From: Lentzea terrae
GTDB lineage: Bacteria > Actinomycetota > Actinomycetes > Mycobacteriales > Pseudonocardiaceae
Assembly: GCF_003265345.1 (NCBI RefSeq)
Contig: NZ_QFWW01000024.1
Span: 160,687 to 224,686, forward strand
Length of the DNA stretch: 64,000 bases
Direction of reading: 5' to 3'
A program made the translations under genes and the position numbers. Of the stretch, positions 46,653 to 54,006 are shown one piece after another. Positions within the stretch are counted from its first letter, which is position 1. Each line of letters begins with the position of its first letter. Under the pieces are notes generated by a model. It was not told the DNA's origin, searched no databases, and saw only the letters and a program-made list of their open reading frames with translations.

Positions 46653-46901
46653 TCAAGTCGGCGGCATCTCGACCGTCGACAGCACGTCGGCCTCGGCCAG
46701 GTACAGGCGGCCGAGGTCGATGAGAAGCGTCCCAAGCTCCCGATAGTGCTCCGCGCGCTGTACGTCGGGAATCAGGCCGCACGTGCGCAACATATTTTGT
46801 GCGAGCATCTCCCCGAACTGTGGATAAGTTTTCACCACCTCACGCGAGAGCCGTTGAAGAGATATGCGGAGCAGGTCCTCCGTCAGGATTTCCGCGGCCA
46901 T
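46653..46901 (-). CDS. 82-residue hypothetical protein in XRE regulator cassette
   Basis: The small helical protein (MAAEILTEDLLRISLQRLSREVVKTYPQFGEML...HYRELGTLLIDLGRLYLAEADVLSTVEMPPT) has no cysteine or catalytic motif pattern I recognise. The ATG at 46901 overlaps the 3' end of the zinc-finger gene by 19 bp, so it is the second gene of a minus-strand unit divergent from the XRE gene. Function unknown. Confidence 0.65.
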   Translation of the reverse strand: MAAEILTEDLLRISLQRLSREVVKTYPQFGEMLAQNMLRTCGLIPDVQRAEHYRELGTLLIDLGRLYLAEADVLSTVEMPPT

Positions 46902-47095
46902 GGCAGGATCCCCTCGCTCTCTCGCCAGACGCCGTCGCACTCCCAGCACGTCGGCCAGCAGATCTTGTCTCGCCACAGGCTGAACTCTTGCGGCACAAAG
47001 GGATCGCCGCACAGCGTCTCGACGAGCTGCCCTCTGGCCAGCTCGTCGGGGATGGCGTGCCTGAGTCCCCCGTGGGGTGCCCATCTGAACCTCAC
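46883..47095 (-). CDS. 70-residue small protein with a putative zinc ribbon
   Basis: The frame from GTG 47095 encodes VRFRWAPHGGLRHAIPDELARGQLVETLCGDPFVP followed by LWRDKICWPTCWECDGVWRESEG. The cysteines (C29 and the CWPTCWEC cluster) could bind zinc. Homologous-looking small proteins often sit beside XRE/DUF397 pairs in actinomycetes, but no function is known. There is no ribosome-binding site and the transcript may be leaderless. It is divergent from the XRE gene with a 103-bp gap. Confidence 0.65.
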   Translation of the reverse strand: MRFRWAPHGGLRHAIPDELARGQLVETLCGDPFVPQEFSLWRDKICWPTCWECDGVWRESEGILPWPRKS

Positions 47096-47198
47096 AGAAT
47101 TATTGTGCGACTTGGAAGACCTCCAAGCTAACGCCCTTTCGGGTTGTGTCGTCACCAAACGTTCTGGAATGCTCAGGAATGGGTCTACCGTTCTCGTC

Positions 47199-48029
47199 AT
47201 GCCAAAAAGATTCTCCACAGCAAGGGGGCGGGAGTTCGGCGACGGCCTGCGTGCGGCCATCGCGAACACCGGCATGACCTCGCGCGCTGTCGCCGAGCTC
47301 GTGGGCTGGCAGGAGGCGAAGTTGTCGGACCTCGTGAACGGCAAGGGCGGGGCGACCGAGCTCGAAGTGGCGATGTTGCTGGGGGCTTGCCGGACGCCGC
47401 CGGCCGAACGCGACCACCTGCTGGCGCTGTTCAACGAGGCCAACCTCAAGGGCTGGTGGCAGGAACACGGGGCGTGCACGCCGATCCGGCCCCGCACGTT
47501 GATCGAGCACGAGCGCGCCGCGAACAAGCTGATCAGCTGGCAGGTCTCGCTCGTGCACGCGCTGGTCCAGTTGCCGGAGTACGCGCGGGCGGTCATCGCG
47601 TCGTGTGCGAACGTGCCCGACGACGAGGTCGAGGAGCGCGTGCAGGTCCGCATCGCGCGGCAAGTGGTGCTGGGCAAGGGCTTGAAGTGTCTCTTCTACC
47701 TCCACGAGGCGGCGCTGCTGGCGCCGATCGGTGGCGACGAGGCGATGCGGGCGCAGCTGGAGCACCTGCTGAAGATGGCCGCGCGGTCGTACGTCGAGCT
47801 CCGGATCGTGCCGTTCGGGGTCGGCGCCCATGCGGGACTTGCCGGGGCGTTCGACATGTTGGCGTTCGACAAGTACGAGCCTGTCGTGTTCCTGGACAGC
47901 GAGAACTCGAGTCTGATCATCGAGGCGCCGTACGCGGTGAAGTCGTACGAGCGCGTGCTGGAGGCGCTCGAGGAGATCGCCTTGGATGCGGAACAATCGA
48001 AGGAGCTGATCAAGCGGCTGCTGACATGA
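47199..48029 (+). CDS. XRE-family regulator with DUF5753 sensor domain
   Basis: The 276-residue protein has an N-terminal HTH (EFGDGLRAAIANTGMTSRAVAELVGWQEAKLSDLVNGKGG) and a C-terminal DUF5753 domain with its usual landmarks (ERAANKLISWQVSLVHALVQLPEYARAVI; RQVVLGK; HEAALLAPIGGDEAMRAQLEHLLKMA; VRIVPFGVGAHAGLAGAFDML; VVFLDSENSSLIIEAP). Such regulators pair with a small DUF397 protein in Streptomyces developmental loci of the whiJ type. TACCGT at 47186-47191, seven bases before the ATG, fits a leaderless transcript. Confidence 0.92.
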   Translation: MPKRFSTARGREFGDGLRAAIANTGMTSRAVAELVGWQEAKLSDLVNGKGGATELEVAMLLGACRTPPAERDHLLALFNEANLKGWWQEHGACTPIRPRTLIEHERAANKLISWQVSLVHALVQLPEYARAVIASCANVPDDEVEERVQVRIARQVVLGKGLKCLFYLHEAALLAPIGGDEAMRAQLEHLLKMAARSYVELRIVPFGVGAHAGLAGAFDMLAFDKYEPVVFLDSENSSLIIEAPYAVKSYERVLEALEEIALDAEQSKELIKRLLT

Positions 48030-48039
48030 GGAGAGACCG

Positions 48040-48201
48040 ATGGCCGAGTGGCGCAGGAGCTCCCGGAGCGGGAACGCCGGCAATTGCGTGGAGGTCGCCA
48101 CGGGCACCGGTATCCGCGACAGCAAGGCGCCGGCCACATGTGTCGAGGTGGGCGACGGGGCGTGGACCGCGTTCCTGACTTCGGTGAAGCGAGATCACTG
48201 A
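48040..48201 (+). CDS. DUF397 protein (partner of the XRE regulator)
   Basis: The 53-residue product begins AEWRRSSRSGNAGNCVEVA and continues IRDSKAPATCVEVGDGAWTAFLTSVK, the full DUF397 pattern (W-x-K-S-S-x-S, NCVEVA, RDSK, W-x-x-F). GAGGAGAGACCG precedes the ATG, and the gene starts 10 bp after the XRE stop. DUF397 proteins are thought to bind and modulate the adjacent XRE protein, toxin-antitoxin-like or as a developmental switch. Confidence 0.92.
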   Translation: MAEWRRSSRSGNAGNCVEVATGTGIRDSKAPATCVEVGDGAWTAFLTSVKRDH

Positions 48202-48899
48202 GAATCGTCGCTCGGTGGGGATGCGACCGGATGGATGATCACGTCGCCGTGCACCGAGTTCACCTGAACGGCAGTTCCGCTGACCGGCCCCGTCAGCTCG
48301 TTCAAGCCGGTGACACCGATGGGCGACGTCGCCGGTGCAGCTGCGGTGGTGCAGAGTCCGACGAGTTCCACGACCTTCCGCACGTACTCCTCAACCGTGG
48401 TGATGCCGGCGTATTTCCGCAGGACGCGCCGCTTGAGCGGCATGAACCACTCCTCGCTGCCCGGCGGCATCCACGTCGCGCGCGCCAGCCCGAACGGCTC
48501 GTAGCGCACGAGCCGTGGGAACGCTCGGATGAACTCGTCGGTGAAGTGGATGTTCACCATTTTCAGCTCGGCTGAGGTGAACTCGGGTTCGGTGACCTCG
48601 AAGGGCGATGTCCGGTGTTGCGCGGCCTTCCGGACGAGTGCCTGAAGAGCATCGATGAAGTTGTCGGCCACAGCGCGGTACTCGTCCAGGTGCAGTGCGG
48701 CCGCGATCGTCAGGCGGACGGTGCTCTTCGGGTTCAGGTTCCAGTGGTCGTACCAGACGAGGCTGTAGTGCGGGTCCGCGGCGGTCAACGCACCTACGGT
48801 CGGCATCGAGCGCAGGGCCAACTCGGCGTTCGTGAACCCGGCGTCGTACATGCCGTTTTCGACGTGGTCCCAGATCGGCCACCTGTTCTCGTCGCGCAT
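48195..48899 (-). CDS. Hypothetical protein with GxVxG-type C-terminal linker
   Basis: The 234-residue protein has an aromatic N-terminus (RWPIWDHVENGMYDAGFTNAELALRS) and a helical middle (RAVADNFIDALQALVRKAAQH; FIRAFPRLVRYEPFGLARATW). The tail NELTGPVSGTAVQVNSVHGDVIIHPV follows. The tail resembles the N-x-x-x-G-x-V-x-G-x-x-x-Q repeat linking domains in actinobacterial signalling and conflict proteins. No catalytic motif was found. It is convergent with DUF397 (7-bp overlap). Confidence 0.6.
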   Translation of the reverse strand: MRDENRWPIWDHVENGMYDAGFTNAELALRSMPTVGALTAADPHYSLVWYDHWNLNPKSTVRLTIAAALHLDEYRAVADNFIDALQALVRKAAQHRTSPFEVTEPEFTSAELKMVNIHFTDEFIRAFPRLVRYEPFGLARATWMPPGSEEWFMPLKRRVLRKYAGITTVEEYVRKVVELVGLCTTAAAPATSPIGVTGLNELTGPVSGTAVQVNSVHGDVIIHPVASPPSDDSQ

Positions 48900-48960
48900 C
48901 GGGGCCGGCCGAAGTGTCGACGGGCAACGTTACCGGGGAACCCGGCACGGCCAGCTCGTT

Positions 48961-49830
48961 ATGATCCGAACCATGACCATGCCCGCAGCGATCGAAGCCG
49001 TCCGCGCCGCGTTCGCCGGGCTGGCGGCGGGGGAGTTCGAGCTGCCGCCGCGGCAGGCGTTCAGCGAGAGCCGGTCGCTCGTGATGACGGTGCACCACCT
49101 GCCGACGGCGTCCACGGCGGTCAAGGTGATCAGCATCGAGGTCGAGCGCGACCCGGTGATCACCGGCACGGTCGTCTACTCGCATCCGGGCGGGCAGTTC
49201 GTCACGGACGCGGTGCCGCTGACCACGCTCAGAACCGGCGCGGTGGTCGGGGTGGCGACGGATCTGCTGGCCGACGAGGACGCGTCGCACCTCGCGTTGC
49301 TCGGGGCCGGGGCGCAGGCCGCGGACCAGGTGCGGGCCGTGCACGCGGTGCGGCCGTTGAAGAAGCTCGTGGTGTTCAACCGCAACGCGCGTCGTGCGGA
49401 GGCGTTGTTGGAGAGCCTGAAGGACGAGCTGCCGGACACCGTGCTGGACATCTCGGTCGACGCGGAGGAAGCCGTTCAAGACGCGGACGTCGTGTGTTGC
49501 GCGACGGCGTCGACGGTGCCGCTGTTCTCCTGCGATGCGCTCAAGGAACGGGTGCACGTCAACGCGATCGGGTCGTACCGGCCGGTGATGCGGGAGCTGC
49601 CGGAAGAGCTGCTCAAGTGCGCCGAAGTCGTGGTGGTGGACCAGGTCGAGGCCGCGTTGAGCGAGGCGGGGGAGATCATCCGGGCGGTGCAGTCAGGGGT
49701 GCTCCGGCTGGAGTCGCTCGTCGAGCTCGGTGCGGCGCTGGGGAATCCGCCGCTCAAGCAAGGCCGGACCGTGTTCAAGTCGGTCGGCGTGGCCGTGCAG
49801 GACTGGGCCGTGGCGAGGCTGCTGGCGTGA
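48961..49830 (+). CDS. Ornithine cyclodeaminase / mu-crystallin family protein
   Basis: The 289-residue protein has the substrate-side N-terminal half (FELPPRQAFSESRSLVMTVHHLP; VKVISIEVERDP; LRTGAVVGVATDLLAD) and the Rossmann NAD-binding half (LALLGAGAQAADQVRAVHAVRPLKKLVVFNRN; DADVVCCATASTVPLFSCDALKERVHVNAIGSYRP). These enzymes deaminate and cyclise ornithine or reduce imines. Start ATG at 48961; a second ATG at 48973 is possible. A 22-bp hairpin begins five bases after the stop. Confidence 0.88.
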   Translation: MIRTMTMPAAIEAVRAAFAGLAAGEFELPPRQAFSESRSLVMTVHHLPTASTAVKVISIEVERDPVITGTVVYSHPGGQFVTDAVPLTTLRTGAVVGVATDLLADEDASHLALLGAGAQAADQVRAVHAVRPLKKLVVFNRNARRAEALLESLKDELPDTVLDISVDAEEAVQDADVVCCATASTVPLFSCDALKERVHVNAIGSYRPVMRELPEELLKCAEVVVVDQVEAALSEAGEIIRAVQSGVLRLESLVELGAALGNPPLKQGRTVFKSVGVAVQDWAVARLLA

Positions 49831-49834
49831 AGAA

Positions 49835-49885
49835 CGCGCTGGACGTTCGAACCCTTCCGCCGCAAGGGTTCGAACGTCCAGCGCG
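49835..49885. terminator. 22-bp perfect hairpin between convergent genes
   Basis: The arm at 49835-49856 (starting CGCGCTGGACGTTCGAA) pairs perfectly with 49864-49885, with a 7-nt loop. It lies between the stops of the ornithine cyclodeaminase-like gene and the GH16 gene and should terminate both. Confidence 0.8.
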
Positions 49886-49890
49886 AAGTC

Positions 49891-51111
49891 TCACACCTGC
49901 CACTTCTGGCTGGCGACGCCGAGGCAGTCCCAGATGTGGAGTCTGGTGCCGTCGGCCGAGGAACCTCCCACGGTGTCCAGGCACTTGTTGGCTTGCGGGT
50001 TCACGATGTCCTGTGCGCCGCTGACGGCCCACTGCTGGGCAGCGGTTCCGTTGCAGTCCCACAGTTGGACCACGGTGCCGTTCGCGACACCGCCGGCGTT
50101 GACGTCGAGGCACTTGCCCAGCGCGCGGATGGTGCCGTCGCCTGGACGGCTCCACTTCTGGGCTGCGTTGCCGTTGCAGCCGGTGATCTGGATGGGTGTG
50201 CCGTTGGCGGTGTTCGCCCAGGGCACGTCGACGCACTTGCCGCCGATGCCGCGGATCTCCGTGCCACCGCTGGGCGGCGGGCTGTCGTTCGAGACGCGGA
50301 CCCAGTCGACCACGAGCTGCTGCGGGAACGTCGTGCTGCCGTCCGGGTAGCCCGGCCACTCACCACCGACCGCGAGGTTGATGATGATGAAGAACGGCTT
50401 GTTGAACACCCACTGGCGGCCGCCGAGGTCGGCGGGCGTCTTGCGGCCGTAGACCTGGCCGTCGACGGACCACACGATCTCACCGGGACGCCAGTCGACG
50501 GCGAAGTTGTGGAAGCCGTCGGCGAAGTTCGGGCCGTTGTACTGGTGCAGCAGGCCGCCCGAGCCGGAGTAGCCGGGGCCGTGGATGGTGCCGTACACGG
50601 TGTTCTGCTGGTGTCCCAGGAACTCCATGACGTCGATCTCGCCGGAGCCCGGCCACGGGTTGCCGGTGTTGATGTCCGCACCCAGCATCCAGAAGGCCGG
50701 CCAGATGCCCTTGCCGCGCGGCATCTTCATGCGCGCTTCGAACCGGCCGTAGGTCTGGGTGAACTTGCCCGCGGTGTTGATGCGGGCGGACGTGTACTCG
50801 CACCGGCCGTACCAGCACTGGTAGTTGCCGGGGTTCTCGCGCTTGGCGGTGATCACGAGGTTGCCCTGGCCGTCGTGCACCGCGTTCGAGGTGCCGGCCT
50901 GGTACCACTGAGACTCTCGGTTGTTGCCGTTGTTGTTGCCGACTTCCATTTGCCACTTGCTCCCGTCGACACCTGTGCCGGCGGGGGCGTTGAACTCGTC
51001 GGCCCAGGTCACCGCCGCGTTGGCAGGGGGAGCTTGGCTGGTGGTGGCGACGGTGATCCCCGCGGCGACCAGAGCGGCGGCAGCGAGGGCCGTCCCGATG
51101 CGTCGATGCAT
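49891..51111 (-). CDS. Secreted GH16 beta-glucanase with ricin-type carbohydrate-binding module
   Basis: The 406-residue protein has a signal peptide (MHRRIGTALAAAALVAAGITVA, cleavage near ANA-AV). The GH16 jelly roll follows with catalytic motif GEIDVMEFLG (E-x-D-x-x-E) and the conserved WP and GGEWPGYPD loops of beta-1,3-glucanases (laminarinases). A Pro/Ser linker (DSPPPSGG) leads to a C-terminal ricin-B trefoil (CBM13) with QxW-type repeats (NAAQKWS, AAQQWA, ASQKWQV). It should degrade fungal or algal beta-glucan outside the cell. A CebR-like palindrome lies 104 bp upstream. Confidence 0.95.
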   Translation of the reverse strand: MHRRIGTALAAAALVAAGITVATTSQAPPANAAVTWADEFNAPAGTGVDGSKWQMEVGNNNGNNRESQWYQAGTSNAVHDGQGNLVITAKRENPGNYQCWYGRCEYTSARINTAGKFTQTYGRFEARMKMPRGKGIWPAFWMLGADINTGNPWPGSGEIDVMEFLGHQQNTVYGTIHGPGYSGSGGLLHQYNGPNFADGFHNFAVDWRPGEIVWSVDGQVYGRKTPADLGGRQWVFNKPFFIIINLAVGGEWPGYPDGSTTFPQQLVVDWVRVSNDSPPPSGGTEIRGIGGKCVDVPWANTANGTPIQITGCNGNAAQKWSRPGDGTIRALGKCLDVNAGGVANGTVVQLWDCNGTAAQQWAVSGAQDIVNPQANKCLDTVGGSSADGTRLHIWDCLGVASQKWQV

Positions 51112-51214
51112 CGAACCGACCTTTCCGGGATTTAGTTGTGCGCCCAGTGGTTCGGAAGTGTTGTCACCCCGTGACTCTCGGTCAACGTGTAAACCTTTTC
51201 ACGTTGTTGGCAGA

Positions 51215-51228
51215 TGAGAGCGCTCTCA
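51215..51228. promoter_or_regulatory. CebR/LacI-type operator TGAGAGCGCTCTCA
   Basis: This is a perfect 14-bp palindrome with the AGCGCT core of LacI-family sites; the CebR cellulase operator is TGGGAGCGCTCCCA. It sits in the promoter region between the GH16 gene (minus) and the MFS gene (plus). It probably makes glucanase expression inducible by glucan oligosaccharides. No LacI gene is in the window. Confidence 0.65.
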
Positions 51229-51309
51229 AGTGATCTACGGCGGTACCAGCGCTTTCCTCGCCGAAGAAATCGAGTTGCGGCTCAACGGGCTGCGTTGGAG
51301 GTTCAGACC

Positions 51310-52485
51310 ATGACTCGGGGGATGCTCTGGTTGCTGGCGGTCGCGTGCGGTGTGGCGGTCGGCAACGTCTACTTCCCGCAGGCGGTCACGCCGCTGGTCG
51401 CGGACGGCCTGCGGATCCCCGTGGACCGGGCGGCGCTCGTGGTCACCGCCGCCCAGATCGGGTACGCCTGCGGGATCTTCCTGCTGGTGCCGCTGGGGGA
51501 CCGGGTGCCGTACCGGCCGCTGATCGCCACCCTGTTCACCGTCACGGGACTGGGGCTCGCCGTGGCCGGGTTCGCGCCGTCGCTCGGGCCGTTGTTCGCC
51601 GCCGGGGTCGCGGTCGGCGTGACCACGGTGATCGCACCGATCATCGGGCCGATGGTCGCCGGGATGGTGGCACCGGAGAACAGGGGCGCGGCCAGCGGGA
51701 CCATGCTGGCCGGCTCGATCGGCGGGATGCTGCTCGCCCGCACGTTCAGCGGGGTGCTCGGTGAGCGGCTGGACTGGCGGGCGCCGTACCTGGCGGCGGC
51801 CGGGCTCGCGTTCGTGATGGCCGTGGCGCTGTGGCGGGCCTTGCCGCGCACGGAGCCGCACACCCGGCAGTCCTATCCGGACCTGTTGCTGGAACCGTTG
51901 CGGCTGCTGCGAAGTGAGCCTGAGCTGCGGCGTTCCTGTTGGTACCAAGCCATGATCTTCGGGGCGTTCAGCGCGGTGTGGGGGAGTGTCGCGTTGTTGC
52001 TCGCCGGACCGACGTACGGCTATGGCGCGCAAGCTGTTGGGCTGCTGGCGCTGGTCAACGCCGCGACGATGCTCGCGACCCCGTTGGCCGGGCGGATCGT
52101 GGACCGCCGCGGGTCGGATCCGGTCAACCTGGTGTGCATGCTCGCGGTGATCGCGTCGGCGGCCGTGCTGGTGGGCGGGTCCGCAGGTGGCCCCGCCGGG
52201 CTGGTCGCGTTGGTGATCGGCACGCTCGTGCTCGACGTGGCCATGCAGTGCGGGATGGTCGCGAACTCGATCCGGATGTACGCGTTGAGCGACACCCACC
52301 GCGGTCGGCTCAACACCGCCTACATGACGTGCGCGTACCTCGGCGGCGCGGTCGGGTCGTGGTTGGGAGTGCGCGCGTACGCCCAGTTCAGTTGGCGCGG
52401 CGTGTGCGGACTCGTCGCCCTCATGGCCGCAGCTGCCCTCGCACGCCACATCGTCGTGGTCAGGCACCTTGACGTGAAGAGCTAA
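51310..52485 (+). CDS. MFS transporter (drug/metabolite efflux type)
   Basis: The 391-residue protein has twelve predicted helices. The motif-A-like loop is PLGDRVPYRPLI and the second half has GRIVDRRGSDPV. It starts LWLLAVACGVAVGNVYFPQAVTPLVAD, like YnfM/Bcr-type exporters. GGAGG precedes the ATG at 51310. The TetR gene begins 19 bp after its stop with an operator overlapping that stop, so the transporter lies outside the TetR promoter and could be separately regulated by the CebR-like site region upstream. Confidence 0.88.
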   Translation: MTRGMLWLLAVACGVAVGNVYFPQAVTPLVADGLRIPVDRAALVVTAAQIGYACGIFLLVPLGDRVPYRPLIATLFTVTGLGLAVAGFAPSLGPLFAAGVAVGVTTVIAPIIGPMVAGMVAPENRGAASGTMLAGSIGGMLLARTFSGVLGERLDWRAPYLAAAGLAFVMAVALWRALPRTEPHTRQSYPDLLLEPLRLLRSEPELRRSCWYQAMIFGAFSAVWGSVALLLAGPTYGYGAQAVGLLALVNAATMLATPLAGRIVDRRGSDPVNLVCMLAVIASAAVLVGGSAGGPAGLVALVIGTLVLDVAMQCGMVANSIRMYALSDTHRGRLNTAYMTCAYLGGAVGSWLGVRAYAQFSWRGVCGLVALMAAAALARHIVVVRHLDVKS

Positions 52486-52496
52486 TGGCATTAGCT
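52480..52496. promoter_or_regulatory. TetR-type operator AGCTAATG-G-CATTAGCT
   Basis: This perfect 8-bp palindrome with a single central base overlaps the MFS stop codon and the predicted leaderless -10 (TAGCTT, 52492-52497) of the tetR gene. Position and symmetry make it the likely autoregulatory site. Confidence 0.7.
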
Positions 52497-52504
52497 TTTG
52501 AGCT

Positions 52505-53068
52505 ATGGCTGTTCGACCACGTCTCACCACCGCCAAGGTCGTGGACGCCGCACTGGAGCTGATCGACGAGCAGGGCGTCGAGGGACTGACGCTCGCTGCC
52601 GTCGCCGCCCGTACCGGCGTCGCCACGCCTTCGCTGTACAAGCACATCGCGAGCCTCGGCGAGTTGCGCGCTCACGTCGGCGTGCGGTTGCTGGAGGAGA
52701 TGACCGCCTGGTTCACCGAGGCGGTGCTGGGCCGGGCAGGCGACGAGGCCGTGACAGCGCTGATGCACGCCTACCGCGCGTACGTCAAAAAGCACCCGAA
52801 GCGCTACGCGGCCATGCCGATGGACCCGTTGCACGACGAACTGCAGCAGGCGGCCGGCCTGAAGCTCATCGAGGTCATGCTCGCGACGCTGCGCAGTTAC
52901 GGCCTGGAGGGCTCGGAGGCCATCCACGCCACGCGGCGGCTGCGGGTGATCGTGCACGGCTTCGCGTCGATCGAGTCCGGCGGCGGGTTCGGCCTGCCGG
53001 AAGGACTCGACGACACCTACGACCAGCTCGTCCGGATGTACCTCACCGATCTCAGGGGGCAATCATGA
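52505..53068 (+). CDS. TetR-family transcriptional regulator
   Basis: The 187-residue protein has an N-terminal HTH (KVVDAALELIDEQGVEGLTLAAVAARTGVATPSLYKHIASLGELRAHV) and a helical ligand domain whose end (GSEAIHATRRLRVIVHGFASIESGGGFGLPE) matches the TetR/WHG-type C-terminal domain. TAGCTT seven bases before the ATG indicates a leaderless transcript starting inside an operator. Its stop overlaps the next gene start (ATGA), so it controls at least that membrane protein. Confidence 0.92.
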   Translation: MAVRPRLTTAKVVDAALELIDEQGVEGLTLAAVAARTGVATPSLYKHIASLGELRAHVGVRLLEEMTAWFTEAVLGRAGDEAVTALMHAYRAYVKKHPKRYAAMPMDPLHDELQQAAGLKLIEVMLATLRSYGLEGSEAIHATRRLRVIVHGFASIESGGGFGLPEGLDDTYDQLVRMYLTDLRGQS

Positions 53069-53628
53069 AGTGGACGCTCACCGCCGCCGGCCTGCTCTTC
53101 CTGCTGTACCCCGTGACCAGACCGTGGGAGGACGAGACGACAACGGCAGGAGCCGCTGCCGCGATGGGCTCCCCGGCGTGGGTCTGGTCGCACCTGTTCG
53201 CCATGATCGGCTTCATCCTCGTGCCGATCGCGCTGCTGGAGATCCACCGCACGGCCGCGATCACGTTCTGGGTCGGCGCGGGACTGACGTTGCCGTACTA
53301 CGGCGCCGAGGACTTCGGCCTGCACGAGATCGCCGCGCAGCCGAACGTCCTCGAACTGGCCGAGTCCGTGCGCTACAACCCGTTCGCTGTCACGGCTTTC
53401 GCCGTCGGACTGCTCACCATGGGCGCCGCGGCGATCATGGTCGCGGTCAAGCTCCGCACCACCGCGGCGATCCTGTTCGCCGCCGGGTTCGCGTTGTTCC
53501 TGCCGCAGTTCTTCACGCCGCCCGCCGTCCGGATCGCGCACGGCGTGCTCATGATCGTCGGCTGCGTCTGGCTCGCCTGGGACTCAGCGCGGCGTGAGGC
53601 GAAAGACCCGCAGCTCGCGGCCGCCTGA
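53065..53628 (+). CDS. Small polytopic membrane protein under TetR control
   Basis: The 187-residue protein has five or six hydrophobic helices (TLTAAGLLFLLYPV; VWSHLFAMIGFILVPIALL; AAITFWVGAGLTLPYYGAED; FAVTAFAVGLLTMGAAAIMVA; AILFAAGFALFLPQFF; GVLMIVGCVWLAW). No family is recognised. A histidine and an acidic pair in helix loops (SHLF, YYGAEDFGLHE) are conserved-looking. Translation is coupled to tetR by ATGA overlap, so it is probably the main target of that repressor. Confidence 0.75.
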   Translation: MKWTLTAAGLLFLLYPVTRPWEDETTTAGAAAAMGSPAWVWSHLFAMIGFILVPIALLEIHRTAAITFWVGAGLTLPYYGAEDFGLHEIAAQPNVLELAESVRYNPFAVTAFAVGLLTMGAAAIMVAVKLRTTAAILFAAGFALFLPQFFTPPAVRIAHGVLMIVGCVWLAWDSARREAKDPQLAAA

Positions 53629-54006
53629 CCGCTTGACGTAGTCCTCGAACGCCGGCCAGGCCGCCACCATCTTGCGCCAGGCGGCCTCGCGCTCGGCACC
53701 GGCCAGCAGCGTGCCGCGCACGTCCCGAACGTCGCCGCGGACGTTCACCTGGATGTCCGGGTTCTTGAGGATGTTCGCGGTCCAGCCGGGGTGGTGCGGC
53801 TTGCCCCAGTTCGACCCGACGACCAGCATCGAGGAGCCGTCGGCCACGTACTGGACCTGGTTCTCGCGCCGCTCACCGGACTTGGCGCCCACGGTGATCA
53901 GAGTGAGGCCGGTCTGCTTGCTGAACGACACGGTCATCAGCTTGCCGCCGGTCAGCTTGTACAACAGTCGGTCGGTGCCGATCACGGCCTTCTCGAACCA
54001 CGACAC
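53584..54006 (-). CDS. Deazaflavin (F420)-dependent nitroreductase-family protein
   Basis: The 140-residue split-barrel protein belongs to the Ddn/DUF385 family: LLTVGAKSGERRENQVQYVADGSSMLVVGSNWGKPHHPGWTANILKNPDIQVNVRG is the cofactor-binding signature in slightly varied form (ITVGAKSGE here). It probably uses F420H2 to reduce quinones or other small molecules. The GTG start directly follows the LuxR stop (TGAGTG), so it is cotranscribed with it. Its 3' end overlaps the TetR-controlled gene by 45 bp. Confidence 0.9.
   Translation of the reverse strand: MSWFEKAVIGTDRLLYKLTGGKLMTVSFSKQTGLTLITVGAKSGERRENQVQYVADGSSMLVVGSNWGKPHHPGWTANILKNPDIQVNVRGDVRDVRGTLLAGAEREAAWRKMVAAWPAFEDYVKRSGGRELRVFRLTPR

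Noticed and set aside
49835..49885. Inverted repeat as insertion-sequence end
   Set aside because: A single hairpin with a 7-nt loop lies exactly between two convergent stop codons; terminator explains it fully.
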